Source: Roseibacillus persicicus (GTDB taxonomy: Bacteria > Verrucomicrobiota > Verrucomicrobiia > Verrucomicrobiales > Akkermansiaceae). From it: a stretch of DNA of 64,000 nt. The position numbers and the translations under genes were made by a program. Below, in pieces: positions 55,634 to 63,809 of the stretch. Numbering within the stretch: position 1 is the first letter of the stretch; every line of letters starts with the position of its first letter. The notes below the pieces were generated by a model. It worked only from the letters and a program-made list of their open reading frames with translations, had not been told where the DNA came from and made no database searches. The DNA lies in contig NZ_BMXI01000006.1 in NCBI RefSeq assembly GCF_014651675.1, positions 1-64,000 on the forward strand. Reading direction: 5' to 3'.

Positions 55634-56319
55634 GGCGTAAGGGATGCAGTGATCTGGTCGAGCGGGGCGTAGAAGAGAGAACTGGACTCGGCGATGTAGT
55701 CGAGCGCGTTCAAAAGGCCTTCCTGACGCAGTGGGCCCCAGCCTTCGTCATCGAGACCGTGGAGCATATAGAGAAAGAGGGGGGCGTCCGAGTTCTCGGC
55801 CATTTTCAAATGATCCAACAGGTGGGTGTCGCAGAAGTCCGGGCCGTGCCAGGCGGAGGTGAATGTGCGGCGCTGAAGATCGGTCACGTGATTGAGGCCG
55901 CTCGTCGGGAGTCCCTTCTTGCCGCAGGTTCGGATTGCGCTAACTCTTTCTAACAAGTAATCCTCAATCTCGGGAGTGGATCGATTGTAGGTTAAAGGGT
56001 AGGTCGTCAGGCTTGGGTCGAAATTCTCAAGATGGTCCTCGAAGTATTGGAGGCACTGATCGATCTTGCGCGTCGCTTCAGGGAAGCTGAGGGCAGAGAG
56101 ATCGCTGTGGTCGTAGCCGTGTGGATTGATGTGGTGGCCACGTGCCTGCAGCTCGTTCCAGAACTTGAAATTACCCTTGGGATACTCGTCCAGGAATCCC
56201 ACGGGGTTGGCGAGGACGGCAAAGGTGGCTTGAAGATTCCGAGCTTCGAATATTTCGGCGATTCGGCGGCAGCTTTTTGCAAAGCCGTCGTCGAAGATGA
56301 AGCTGACTTGGGTGCGCAT
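55630..56319 (-). CDS. Polysaccharide deacetylase-like protein
   Basis: The 229-residue CE4-type fold starts with RTQVSFIFDDGFAKSC, which holds the metal Asp pair (FDDG), then shows HGYDHSDLS with two metal His, and a third part near residue 110-200 (TYPLTYNRSTPE, FLYMLHGLDDEGWG). No signal peptide was seen, so it is cytoplasmic, unlike cell-wall deacetylases. It would remove an N- or O-acetyl or related group from a small substrate. It overlaps the Gfo/Idh gene by 4 bases and follows the aldo/keto reductase by 6, inside the operon. Confidence 0.85.
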   Translation of the reverse strand: MRTQVSFIFDDGFAKSCRRIAEIFEARNLQATFAVLANPVGFLDEYPKGNFKFWNELQARGHHINPHGYDHSDLSALSFPEATRKIDQCLQYFEDHLENFDPSLTTYPLTYNRSTPEIEDYLLERVSAIRTCGKKGLPTSGLNHVTDLQRRTFTSAWHGPDFCDTHLLDHLKMAENSDAPLFLYMLHGLDDEGWGPLRQEGLLNALDYIAESSSLFYAPLDQITASLTP

Positions 56320-56325
56320 GAAGAG

Positions 56326-57306
56326 TTATCGGCCGGGGTTGCCATCGACGGTGGCTTTGCTGAAGTAGTAGAAGTTTTTCACCCAGACATGGTCCCGGCA
56401 GATCCTTTGGAAGAGCTCGTCGGGGAGCGGACCTTTCTCGGCTGCAGCAATTGCGCGATCGACCCGTTTGGCTGAGCTTAGCGAAAGGGCGAGGACGGAG
56501 GTTCCTGGCTGGCTCAAGGCAAAGCGGATGGAAAGTTCGTTGAGGTCCATGGAGGAATCGCAGCAGTCTTCTTGGAGTCGGTGAATTCGATTCAGGTATT
56601 CCGTTACAAGCTTGGGGGAGGCGTTGGAAAGCTTCACATCATTGGCAAGGGTCTCGCGGCTTCCTCCGGTAGCAAGTGAGCCCGAGTGATCAAAGATGCA
56701 GCGGGCGATGAGTCCGACCTGTCTTTCCTCGCAGAGTGGAATGCAACTCACAAAGGGCCGGGACTCAAACGCATTAATGATGATTTGCACCGAGTCGACC
56801 AGCTGATCGTCAACCAACTTTAACACCGCGTCGTGCTCATGGTCCTGCGCGCTGACACCGAGATGGCGGACTTTTCCCTCCTCGCGCAATTGATGGAGGG
56901 TCTCCAGCCATTCAGAGCGGTGCGACCAGAGATAATACCATTGGTGCAGCTGAATGAGGTCCAGGCAGTCGACCTCGAGCGTTCTCAGGCTGGTTTCCAC
57001 CGACTCGCGGATGCTGGCGGGCGTGAATTGTTCCTCGATAGGGACATAGGAGCGCCAGTTGGTGATGTCCTTGGGTTTGACCTTGGTGGCGATATAGGGC
57101 CGTTTACCTTTCCATTCTTTGAGGGTCTTTGCCACCACTTCTTCGCTGGAGCCGTAGTTGCGCGCGGTATCGATGAAGTTGACCCCACGTTCGAGAGCAT
57201 GAAGGAGAGTTTCCGAGATTCCCCGGGAGTCAGGCTGAATCCGCATGGCTCCAAAAGCGATGGGGTGGACAGGGATGCCGGTGGAGCCGAAGGTTCTGAG
57301 GTGCAT
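56326..57306 (-). CDS. Aldo/keto reductase
   Basis: The 326-residue NADPH-dependent TIM-barrel enzyme interconverts carbonyls and alcohols. The catalytic tetrad is visible: D and Y in FIDTARNYGSSEEVV, K in PYIATKVKP and H in DLIQLHQWYYLW. The ATG at 57306 is used; the open frame further upstream reads through the end of the oxygenase gene and is not native. It lies 22 bases after the fusion gene and 6 before the deacetylase gene, so it is part of the operon. It may reduce an aldehyde or ketone formed by the oxygenase. Confidence 0.88.
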   Translation of the reverse strand: MHLRTFGSTGIPVHPIAFGAMRIQPDSRGISETLLHALERGVNFIDTARNYGSSEEVVAKTLKEWKGKRPYIATKVKPKDITNWRSYVPIEEQFTPASIRESVETSLRTLEVDCLDLIQLHQWYYLWSHRSEWLETLHQLREEGKVRHLGVSAQDHEHDAVLKLVDDQLVDSVQIIINAFESRPFVSCIPLCEERQVGLIARCIFDHSGSLATGGSRETLANDVKLSNASPKLVTEYLNRIHRLQEDCCDSSMDLNELSIRFALSQPGTSVLALSLSSAKRVDRAIAAAEKGPLPDELFQRICRDHVWVKNFYYFSKATVDGNPGR

Positions 57307-57328
57307 TTTGGTATAAAGGTTTGTTAGA

Positions 57329-59623
57329 TTAGAATTCGTCGTAGGCGATCTGTTCCTCGGCAATCGAGAACTCTTCGGAAAGCATGCGCTGGGCTGCCTG
57401 CAACATGACTGGAGGACCGCACAGGTAGAATTCGACTTCCCGAAGGGATGGGTGGGACTCCAGGTAGTCGTTGCGCAGATGTTCGTGAATGAAACCCGTG
57501 GGCCCGTCCCAATGGTCTTCCGGTTGGGGTTCGGAGAGGGCGAGATGGAAGGTAAAGTTGGGAAAGCGGGCCTCGAGTTTTCGAAACTCCTCAAGGTAGA
57601 AAACCTCCTGGCGCGAGCGGGCGCCATACCAGAAGCTGACCTTGCGGTTGGTCTGCAGGGTCTCGAACAAATGGAGGAGGTGGGAGCGCAGAGGCGCCAT
57701 GCCGGCACCCCCACCCAAGTAGATCATTTCGCGGTCGCTTTCCTTGAGGAGGAAGTCCCCGAAGGGACCAATGGCAGTAACCGTGTCTCCTGGTTTGAGA
57801 CGATGGATGTAGGTGGAGCCCACCCCCGCACTGCAGAGCTGACCGCGGGGAGGAGTGGCGATTCGGATGTTGAATTTGAGGTGGTCGGGTTCGTGTTGCG
57901 GCGCGGTGGCGAGGGAGTAGTTGCGTCTCGTCTCGAGGGTGTTGCGGGCTTTGCAGTCGTAGACATGGTGGTCGTTCCAAGTCTCATGGAAGAGGGGAGA
58001 GACCGCGATTTCTTCGAAAGAAATCTCGTCGTAAGCGGGGATGTCTAACTGCATGTACTGGCCTGGTTGGTAGGCTGGGAGGTCGTCAGGAGTCTCGGGC
58101 TCGAGGACAAGCTCCTTGATGTAAGTGGCGACATTGCTGTTGCTGACGACAGTGAAGCGATGGGTCCTTTCCTGCTTGGCTTGCTGTGATGGGGTGGGGT
58201 GCAAACAGAGGAAAATGTGTCCATCTCGAATCTCGACTGGGTAGGTCTTGAGTGCAACGCAGGCGGGAGGGCGGACAGGTGCTCCATCAGAGAGATTGAA
58301 TCGTCCGTTGTGTTTGGGGCACTCGACGATTTGACCTTTTACCAAGCCATCCGCGAGGTGGGTGTTCCCGTGGGTGCAGATGCCGTCGGTGGCATGAAAG
58401 GTGTTCTCGTCGCTTTGGTAAATTGCATAGGTGTGTCCCTTGTGGTCATATCGAATGACGTCGTTGGGCTCGAGGAGGCTGGCATCACAAACCTTGACCC
58501 AGCTATTGGCTTCTTCAGGTTGTTCGGCGGTGATGGGGTCATTGTTGGGGATGGTGCCAATGGGCCGGGCCGTGGCGGGGAGGGCTTTCTTCACATAGTA
58601 GCCAGGGTCCTTGATCTGCCTGAGAACAGTGGGGATGATTTCCCGATAGGCGGCGATGAGGCTGGGGTAGGGCTGGGGGCAGTCGTCCTTGATCAACTGG
58701 TGAAGTTTGGGAAGTTGGTGGTAGGGAACGAGCGGGAACATGTGATGCTCGAGGTGGTAGTTCATGTTCCAGTAGAGAAAACGGTTGATGAAGTTCATCT
58801 TGATCGTCCGGCAATTGAGCCGGTGATCGAGAACGTTCTCGGCAAGGCCCGCATGCTGGGTCCATCCGTAGACCGCCATGAGCCAAGCCCCGTAGAGGTT
58901 GGGCCCGAGGACGAAGACGAACGGGAGCCATGTCTGATAGAGGATGGCGAGGGCGAAGAGAGTCAGATAGATGGCGGCATAGATTCGGGCGCGGAGAAAG
59001 ACTTTGGGATGTTCGGACTCGGGGATGAAAGTCGCTTCCTCGGGGGTGACCTGGCCCTTGCAGTGGAGAGTGATGTTCTTGAGGTAGCGCCGGAATGCCT
59101 GGAAGTTGAAGCACTTCAGGAACATGTTTTTCAGATTGGGTGGGCGGGGGACCGCGATCTCGGGGTCGCGGCCGACGATGATGGTGTCGCTATGGTGGCG
59201 GGTGTGGCTCCAACGCCAAGGAATGGATTCGCGGAGGACCATGAAGGATGCGATTTCATACAGCGCATTGTTTAGCCAATCTGTTTTGAAGGCCGTGCCG
59301 TGGCCAGCCTCATGCCAGCGGGCATCGGAAGCAGAGGCCCACAGGATTCCGTAACACATCATGGGCAGCAAAGCCCACCAACTGCCCCAGAGGCTGAAAG
59401 TGAGATAGCCGAAGATTGCAATGAGGCCGAAGTAGATCGCGCAGTCCCGCAGGGTAGGCCAGTCCTTGCGGGTAAGCACGGTTTTGAGATCCTGGCGTGA
59501 AATCGGGGAAGTATACCAGTCCGCTTCGGCGAGTCCTTCATCAATGGCTCGCTGCGTCTGGGCGCCGACGAGGCTATAGTCTTGCAGAAGAGATTCTGCT
59601 GGAGGAGAGGACGCCCTGTTCAT
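57329..59623 (-). CDS. Desaturase-Rieske-NqrF fusion oxygenase (MocDEF-like)
   Basis: This 764-residue three-part protein is self-contained for electron delivery. Residues 1-350 are a membrane fatty-acid-desaturase-type di-iron oxygenase with the three histidine boxes HEAGH (104-108), HTRHH (140-144) and HLEHH (290-294). Residues 375-475 form a Rieske 2Fe-2S ferredoxin: C416 and H418 in CTHGN, and C435 and H438 in CPKHN. Residues 485-764 are an NqrF-like reductase with FAD motif RNYS (567-570), NAD motif GGGAGMAP (637-644), CGPP (735-738) and a terminal YDEF. In rhizobia the separate MocD, MocE and MocF proteins demethylate 3-O-methyl-scyllo-inosamine; here all three are joined. A role in oxidative O-demethylation of a methylated cyclitol or sugar is inferred. 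The alternative is lipid or hydrocarbon hydroxylation. Confidence 0.9.
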   Translation of the reverse strand: MNRASSPPAESLLQDYSLVGAQTQRAIDEGLAEADWYTSPISRQDLKTVLTRKDWPTLRDCAIYFGLIAIFGYLTFSLWGSWWALLPMMCYGILWASASDARWHEAGHGTAFKTDWLNNALYEIASFMVLRESIPWRWSHTRHHSDTIIVGRDPEIAVPRPPNLKNMFLKCFNFQAFRRYLKNITLHCKGQVTPEEATFIPESEHPKVFLRARIYAAIYLTLFALAILYQTWLPFVFVLGPNLYGAWLMAVYGWTQHAGLAENVLDHRLNCRTIKMNFINRFLYWNMNYHLEHHMFPLVPYHQLPKLHQLIKDDCPQPYPSLIAAYREIIPTVLRQIKDPGYYVKKALPATARPIGTIPNNDPITAEQPEEANSWVKVCDASLLEPNDVIRYDHKGHTYAIYQSDENTFHATDGICTHGNTHLADGLVKGQIVECPKHNGRFNLSDGAPVRPPACVALKTYPVEIRDGHIFLCLHPTPSQQAKQERTHRFTVVSNSNVATYIKELVLEPETPDDLPAYQPGQYMQLDIPAYDEISFEEIAVSPLFHETWNDHHVYDCKARNTLETRRNYSLATAPQHEPDHLKFNIRIATPPRGQLCSAGVGSTYIHRLKPGDTVTAIGPFGDFLLKESDREMIYLGGGAGMAPLRSHLLHLFETLQTNRKVSFWYGARSRQEVFYLEEFRKLEARFPNFTFHLALSEPQPEDHWDGPTGFIHEHLRNDYLESHPSLREVEFYLCGPPVMLQAAQRMLSEEFSIAEEQIAYDEF

Positions 59624-59700
59624 TGAAAAAAGCTGTCACGACCAACATCGCGTAACAATGCTCTTGAAGTCGCAGGGAAATTCAGCTGACTTCTAATGCT
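59624..59700. promoter_or_regulatory. Divergent promoter region, araC / oxygenase operon
   Basis: The 77 bases between the two ATG codons must hold both promoters and the AraC operator. AGCTGTC at 59631-59637 and AGCTGAC at 59684-59690 form a weak direct repeat that could be part of an AraC-type site. No good -35/-10 pair was recognised. Confidence 0.45.
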
Positions 59701-60609
59701 ATGCTGAGTGAGCCTTCGAGAAACCTCTATTTGCCGCGTCGGGACCGGTCATTCTGGCAAGCAGGAGAGGGGAAGGATTGGTCCTTGCGGTATCTCGCTT
59801 GGGGAAGGCGAGAGTTCTCCGAGGAGAATCTGCCTCCCTGCCGACACGAAGGATGGGTCAGTCTTTTGATTCAAGAGGGTCATCCCGAGATTATCGTGCG
59901 GGGTGAGAAGATTGAGTTGCCGCGAGGAGTGCTCATGCTGATTGGCCCGGAGTGCCCCTTTGGATGGACCCGTAGGCAGGGGAGCCAATGCAAGTTCGTG
60001 TTGTGGATGTGGGATGAACTGAGGCTGGGAGAGCAGGCTGGTTGTGAAGAAAATGGCTTTCAAAAATTCAATCTGACCAAGACGCGGCAAGAGCCATTCG
60101 TCCGAAACCATGAGCTGTGCCGGCGGGAGGCTGTGGCGACAGATGGATTGAGCGAGAAGTATTTTGAGAGCTGTCGAATGGGGTTCGAAGTTCTGATGCA
60201 AAGGCTGTTAGAGGGAGATCCCGAGGCTCCTTCCCAGGATCGACTCGAGCAGGCCCAAGATTGGATACTGGCTCATCTGGATAGTAAGAAGCCCGTCGCG
60301 CGTTTGTGTGATTATCTCAATGTGTCGCAGTCTTCTTTGCACCGCTTATTCAAAGAGCGAGTGGGAATGAGTCCCGCCGCCTTCATCCAGAAACTAAAAT
60401 TGCAGTGGGCACACGATCGACTTGTGGAAGGCGACTTGTTGGTGAAAGAGGTCGCGCTGCAATTGGGGTATTCCCAATTCAATGATTTTAGTCGGGCATT
60501 TAAGTCTTTCTTCGGCCTTTCTCCCAGTGAGGTGAGCCGGGGGGAAGAGCCGGTCTCCCTAGACACAAGAAATCCCGCCGAAGCCAGGCCTCGAGCGGGA
60601 AATTCTTGA
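59701..60609 (+). CDS. AraC family transcriptional regulator
   Basis: The 302-residue regulator has an N-terminal cupin-like sensor domain (about 1-150) and the C-terminal double helix-turn-helix (about 190-285): VARLCDYLNVSQSSLHRLFK, then MSPAAFIQKLKLQWAHDRL and VALQLGYSQFNDFSRAFKSF. It is divergent from the fusion oxygenase operon, 77 bases between starts, and is the natural candidate activator of that operon in response to a sugar or cyclitol. The ATG at 59701 follows an untypical leader. The gene converges with the sulfatase gene. Confidence 0.88.
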   Translation: MLSEPSRNLYLPRRDRSFWQAGEGKDWSLRYLAWGRREFSEENLPPCRHEGWVSLLIQEGHPEIIVRGEKIELPRGVLMLIGPECPFGWTRRQGSQCKFVLWMWDELRLGEQAGCEENGFQKFNLTKTRQEPFVRNHELCRREAVATDGLSEKYFESCRMGFEVLMQRLLEGDPEAPSQDRLEQAQDWILAHLDSKKPVARLCDYLNVSQSSLHRLFKERVGMSPAAFIQKLKLQWAHDRLVEGDLLVKEVALQLGYSQFNDFSRAFKSFFGLSPSEVSRGEEPVSLDTRNPAEARPRAGNS

Positions 60610-60666
60610 TTGGAAAGGGGGGAGGTCTGGACTGCCGGTGGGGGCTGTCGACCTCGTCCCGGCAGA

Positions 60667-62193
60667 TTAACGTCCGTCGCCGGTGTAGATGATTTTGCCG
60701 TCCTTGGGGGCTTGGGGCCATGGGGTTGTTCCCGGAGCCCATTCTTTGGGCTGGGTGTCGCGCACTTTTTGCACGTGGTCCTTCACCCACTGCGGCGCAT
60801 TGGCATTTTCCTCCTGACCGTAGACCCAGGGGAGAGCCGGGCTCATGAGCCGGTCCATGCCTTCCAGGGGCGGGCGCTCTTCGCCAGCGGATTCGAGGCG
60901 GGCCTTCAGCTCCTTCACGATTTCCGGATGCTGGGCTGCGATGTCGGTCTTCTCGCTAGGGTCGGCCTCCAGATCGTAGAGCTCTTCTCCGATGAGCTTG
61001 TATTTCCCGCGCAGCATGGCGGGGAAGCGCACGGAGCCAGAGACCTCGAAGATGATTTCCTCGCGGGGGCTCTCGGCTTTGTCGAAGAGGGTGGGCACCA
61101 TGTTCATGCCGTCGAGGGGGCGCTCTTGCTTCAGGCTGCCGCCTCCGAGGGTAACGAAGGTGTTGTAGAGATCGACAATGTGGAAGAGAGCTTCGCTTTC
61201 TCCGCCAGCTGGCAGTTTGTCGGGCCAACGCATCACGCAAGGAACGCGCACGCCGCCTTCGTAGTTCGTGTTCTTAGTGCCACGGTAGGGAGCGTTCATC
61301 TCTTCGCGCAGGCCGCCGTTGTCATTGGCAAAGATGACGAGGGTGTTGTCGCCGAATCCCGCCTGGTCCACTGCGCCCACGATTCGTCCCACCGCATCAT
61401 CGAGACACTTGAGGGCCGCATAGCGCTTGTCGAGCTTGTCGGTGTAACGGGGGATTTCTTCCAAGGGACCGTGTACCGCGTTGAAGGGCACGTAGAAGAA
61501 GAAGGGTTGGTCTTTGCTTTGCTCGCCAATGAGGCGGACGGTCTCATTCGCGATTAGGTCGGTGGTGTAACCTTGTTCGTAGACGGGCTTCTGGTCGCGA
61601 TGCCAGTCATAGACCGCGTAGCGGGCGGGGGCGTTGTGGGGGATGGTGTAGTTGTTGTAGTCGATGCCCCAAGCATAGTGACCGTATTGGTGGTCGAAGC
61701 CCTGACCCATGGGAAGGTGCTCGGGAAGCCACTCGCCGCAATGCCACTTGCCGATCAAGGCGGTGGTGTAGCCCGTTTCCTTGAGGGCCTCGGACACGGT
61801 GCGTTCCTCGGTGGGGACGGCATGAATGCGGCGGGTTTCCTCGCCTGCTTCATTCTTGGCCAACTCCATGTCGAGCATTGCGAGATAGCTGGGCTTGCCA
61901 AAGTCCTCCGAGCGCCAGTCGCTCCAGGTCCGGAAAGCATAGCGACCGGTTAGAAAGGCCGCGCGGGTGGGGGCACAAACGGCGTGGACATAAAAGCGGG
62001 TGTAGCTGGTGCCTTCTTTGCGCAGCTTGTCGATATGAGGGGTGTGAAAGGCGTCACCGCCATTGAAGCCCGGTTCGTTCCACCCCATGTCATCGGAGAG
62101 CATGAACACGATGTTGGGACGGCTGCCGGCAACTTCGGCTTGGACTGACGAAAGAGGGGCCAGGAGGGCGAGGGTTGTGAGGAGTTTTATCAT
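60667..62193 (-). CDS. Exported sulfatase (formylglycine type)
   Basis: The 508-residue type I sulfatase is exported (signal peptide MIKLLTTLALLAPLSSVQA, start ATG 62193). The Cys-type signature CAPTRAAFLTGR (C73, to be converted to formylglycine) and the metal aspartates D34 and D35 in MLSDDMGWNEPG are present, as is DNGGLREEMNAPYRG with an Asn/Asp metal pair. It would remove sulfate esters from polysaccharides such as carrageenans, fucoidans or ulvans. It lies 28 bases after the Tat-exported TIM-barrel gene on the same strand and is probably co-transcribed. A maturation enzyme is not encoded in this window. Confidence 0.92.
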   Translation of the reverse strand: MIKLLTTLALLAPLSSVQAEVAGSRPNIVFMLSDDMGWNEPGFNGGDAFHTPHIDKLRKEGTSYTRFYVHAVCAPTRAAFLTGRYAFRTWSDWRSEDFGKPSYLAMLDMELAKNEAGEETRRIHAVPTEERTVSEALKETGYTTALIGKWHCGEWLPEHLPMGQGFDHQYGHYAWGIDYNNYTIPHNAPARYAVYDWHRDQKPVYEQGYTTDLIANETVRLIGEQSKDQPFFFYVPFNAVHGPLEEIPRYTDKLDKRYAALKCLDDAVGRIVGAVDQAGFGDNTLVIFANDNGGLREEMNAPYRGTKNTNYEGGVRVPCVMRWPDKLPAGGESEALFHIVDLYNTFVTLGGGSLKQERPLDGMNMVPTLFDKAESPREEIIFEVSGSVRFPAMLRGKYKLIGEELYDLEADPSEKTDIAAQHPEIVKELKARLESAGEERPPLEGMDRLMSPALPWVYGQEENANAPQWVKDHVQKVRDTQPKEWAPGTTPWPQAPKDGKIIYTGDGR

Positions 62194-62221
62194 GATGAGA
62201 TTTTCTGTGAGAGTCATGTCT

Positions 62222-63121
62222 TCAAACGTCGCAAATGGACACGGCATTTTGTAATCCTTCCAAGGCATCGCCAGTGGGGATCCACTCGTGGCCTACGTAG
62301 CCGGTGTAGCCACTTTTCAAGATGGCTTTCATGAGCCCGCGATAGTTGATTTCCTGCTCGTCGCCGATTTCGCCTCGACCGGGATTGCCGGCGACTTGGA
62401 CGTGGGCGATGAGGTCCTTGTGCTGCTCGAAGCGCTTAATGAGGTCGCCATCCATGACTTGGATGTGATAGGCGTCGAAGAGGAGCCGCAGCCCGGGGGA
62501 ATTCACCGCCTTGATGATTTCCACGCATTCGTCGATGTGGTCGCCCTGATAGCCGGGGTGTCCTTTCATCGCTTCGTCGTTGCGGGTATTGAGAGGTTCC
62601 AGCACGAGGGTGACGCCGGCCTTCTCCGCGATGGGGGCGATTTTGCGATAGCCGGCCACACAGTTTTCGAACCCTTCCTCGCGAGTGACCACGCTGCCGT
62701 TGGGTTCCTGGGAGGTATCCAGAAGTCCGGTGAAAGTCATGACGTTGGGAAAGCCCGCTTCGGAAGTCGCTTTGATGGTCTTTTCCAGAATCTCGAAGCA
62801 TTCCGCGTGGTGTCCCTTGTTGTTCATTCCGCGGACAAAGGTGTGGGACTTGGTGGCTCCGCAGACCAGACCGGTGCCTTTGAGGAGTGGGAGATCCTCG
62901 GCGGGAAAGAGCTCGATTCCTGCGACCCCGAGATCTTGCGCATGTTTGATGAGCTGTTGGTAGGTCCAGCCGGCGGCTTTATTGAAAGGCCAGGCGGCAA
63001 TCACTTGCTTAATGTTGCCCTTGAGCTTGGGAGCGGCTTCTTTTTCCTGTCCCGCGAGTAGAGCGGGGGTCGCGGCAGCGCAAGTGGCGAGAAACCGGCG
63101 GCGGTTGGTAGAGAGTCTCAT
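62222..63121 (-). CDS. Tat-exported hydroxypyruvate isomerase-like protein
   Basis: The 299-residue product starts at the ATG at 63121 with a twin-arginine signal (NRRRFLATCAAATPALLAG). The mature part is a TIM-barrel related to hydroxypyruvate isomerase and sugar phosphate isomerase/epimerase, with TLVLEPLNTRND, LRLLFDAYHIQVMDGD, LIAHVQVAGNPGRGEIGD and YVGHEWIPTGDALEG, holding the metal residues E, D, H and E. Export of such a fold by the Tat route is common in Verrucomicrobiota and Planctomycetes but its substrate is unknown. It is upstream of and probably co-transcribed with the sulfatase. Confidence 0.85.
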   Translation of the reverse strand: MRLSTNRRRFLATCAAATPALLAGQEKEAAPKLKGNIKQVIAAWPFNKAAGWTYQQLIKHAQDLGVAGIELFPAEDLPLLKGTGLVCGATKSHTFVRGMNNKGHHAECFEILEKTIKATSEAGFPNVMTFTGLLDTSQEPNGSVVTREEGFENCVAGYRKIAPIAEKAGVTLVLEPLNTRNDEAMKGHPGYQGDHIDECVEIIKAVNSPGLRLLFDAYHIQVMDGDLIKRFEQHKDLIAHVQVAGNPGRGEIGDEQEINYRGLMKAILKSGYTGYVGHEWIPTGDALEGLQNAVSICDV

Positions 63122-63289
63122 TGGTTGAAGAGTATGTCGGGAATTGGGGCGATTGTGCAGCAGCATTATGAGTGATTGATAGGCAATTGAAGAGTTGGTG
63201 AGAGTCTACTGCCGAGGGGCGCGGTTTTCGGACTTCAGTTGGCGAAACTTGCCCTTGTCGGTCTGGTGGCGATTGCACAGGCTGGAGGC

Positions 63290-63787
63290 ATGGCAGCAGA
63301 TGTTCAGGTGGGAGTCGTCATGGGAAGTGACTCGGATTGGCCCACAATGGTAAAGGCCGTGGAGGTCTTGGAAGAATTTGGGGTCTCCTACGAGGCCAAG
63401 GTGGTCAGCGCCCACCGCACTCCGGATTTGTTGATGGAATACGCGGGCAGCGCGATGGAGCGTGGGCTAAAGTGCATCATCGCGGGAGCAGGTGGGGCCG
63501 CGCATTTGCCCGGCATGATCGCCGCATCCACCATTGTGCCTGTGCTCGGGGTTCCGGTGCGCTCGAAGGCTCTCAGCGGGATGGACTCGCTGCTTTCCAT
63601 CGTGCAAATGCCCAAGGGAATTCCGGTGGCGACTTTTGCGATCGGTGAGGCCGGGGCGGCCAATGCGGGGCTCTCGGCAGTGTCGATTCTCGCCAACGGG
63701 GACGAGGGGTTGCGCGACAAGTTGCTGAAATTCCGGGACGATCAGCGCGATACCGTGCTTGCCAAAACGCTGCCGCCAGAGGACTGA
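63290..63787 (+). CDS. purE: N5-carboxyaminoimidazole ribonucleotide mutase
   Basis: The 165-residue class I PurE moves the carboxylate of N5-CAIR to form CAIR in purine synthesis. [27 protein letters not shown] and [15 protein letters not shown] are present. The ATG at 63290 is chosen because the frame upstream, open from a TTG at 63239, is hydrophobic and not PurE-like, although the ggagg just before 63290 is too close to be an ideal ribosome-binding site. It is followed 22 bases later by purK, the usual bacterial pair. Confidence 0.93.
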   Translation: MAADVQVGVVMGSDSDWPTMVKAVEVLEEFGVSYEAKVVSAHRTPDLLMEYAGSAMERGLKCIIAGAGGAAHLPGMIAASTIVPVLGVPVRSKALSGMDSLLSIVQMPKGIPVATFAIGEAGAANAGLSAVSILANGDEGLRDKLLKFRDDQRDTVLAKTLPPED

Positions 63788-63809
63788 TTCTTTTTTTTTC
63801 GAAGTGAGC

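Noticed and set aside
57307-57714. N-terminal extension of the aldo/keto reductase
   Set aside because: The extra residues are a frame-shifted reading of the oxygenase C-terminus; AKR homology starts at the ATG at 57306.
58199-59275. Plus-strand frame of 358 codons opposite the fusion oxygenase
   Set aside because: It is the shadow of a gene with complete metal and cofactor motifs on the other strand.
60570-60605. Inverted repeat at the end of araC as sulfatase terminator
   Set aside because: The arms are only about 6 bp and no T-run follows on the minus strand.
62288-63061. Plus-strand frame of 257 codons opposite the TIM-barrel gene
   Set aside because: Shadow of a gene with a Tat signal and TIM-barrel motifs on the minus strand.
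63788-63800. T-run after purE as a terminator
   Set aside because: No stem precedes it and purK follows 22 bases after purE; it is only a short spacer.
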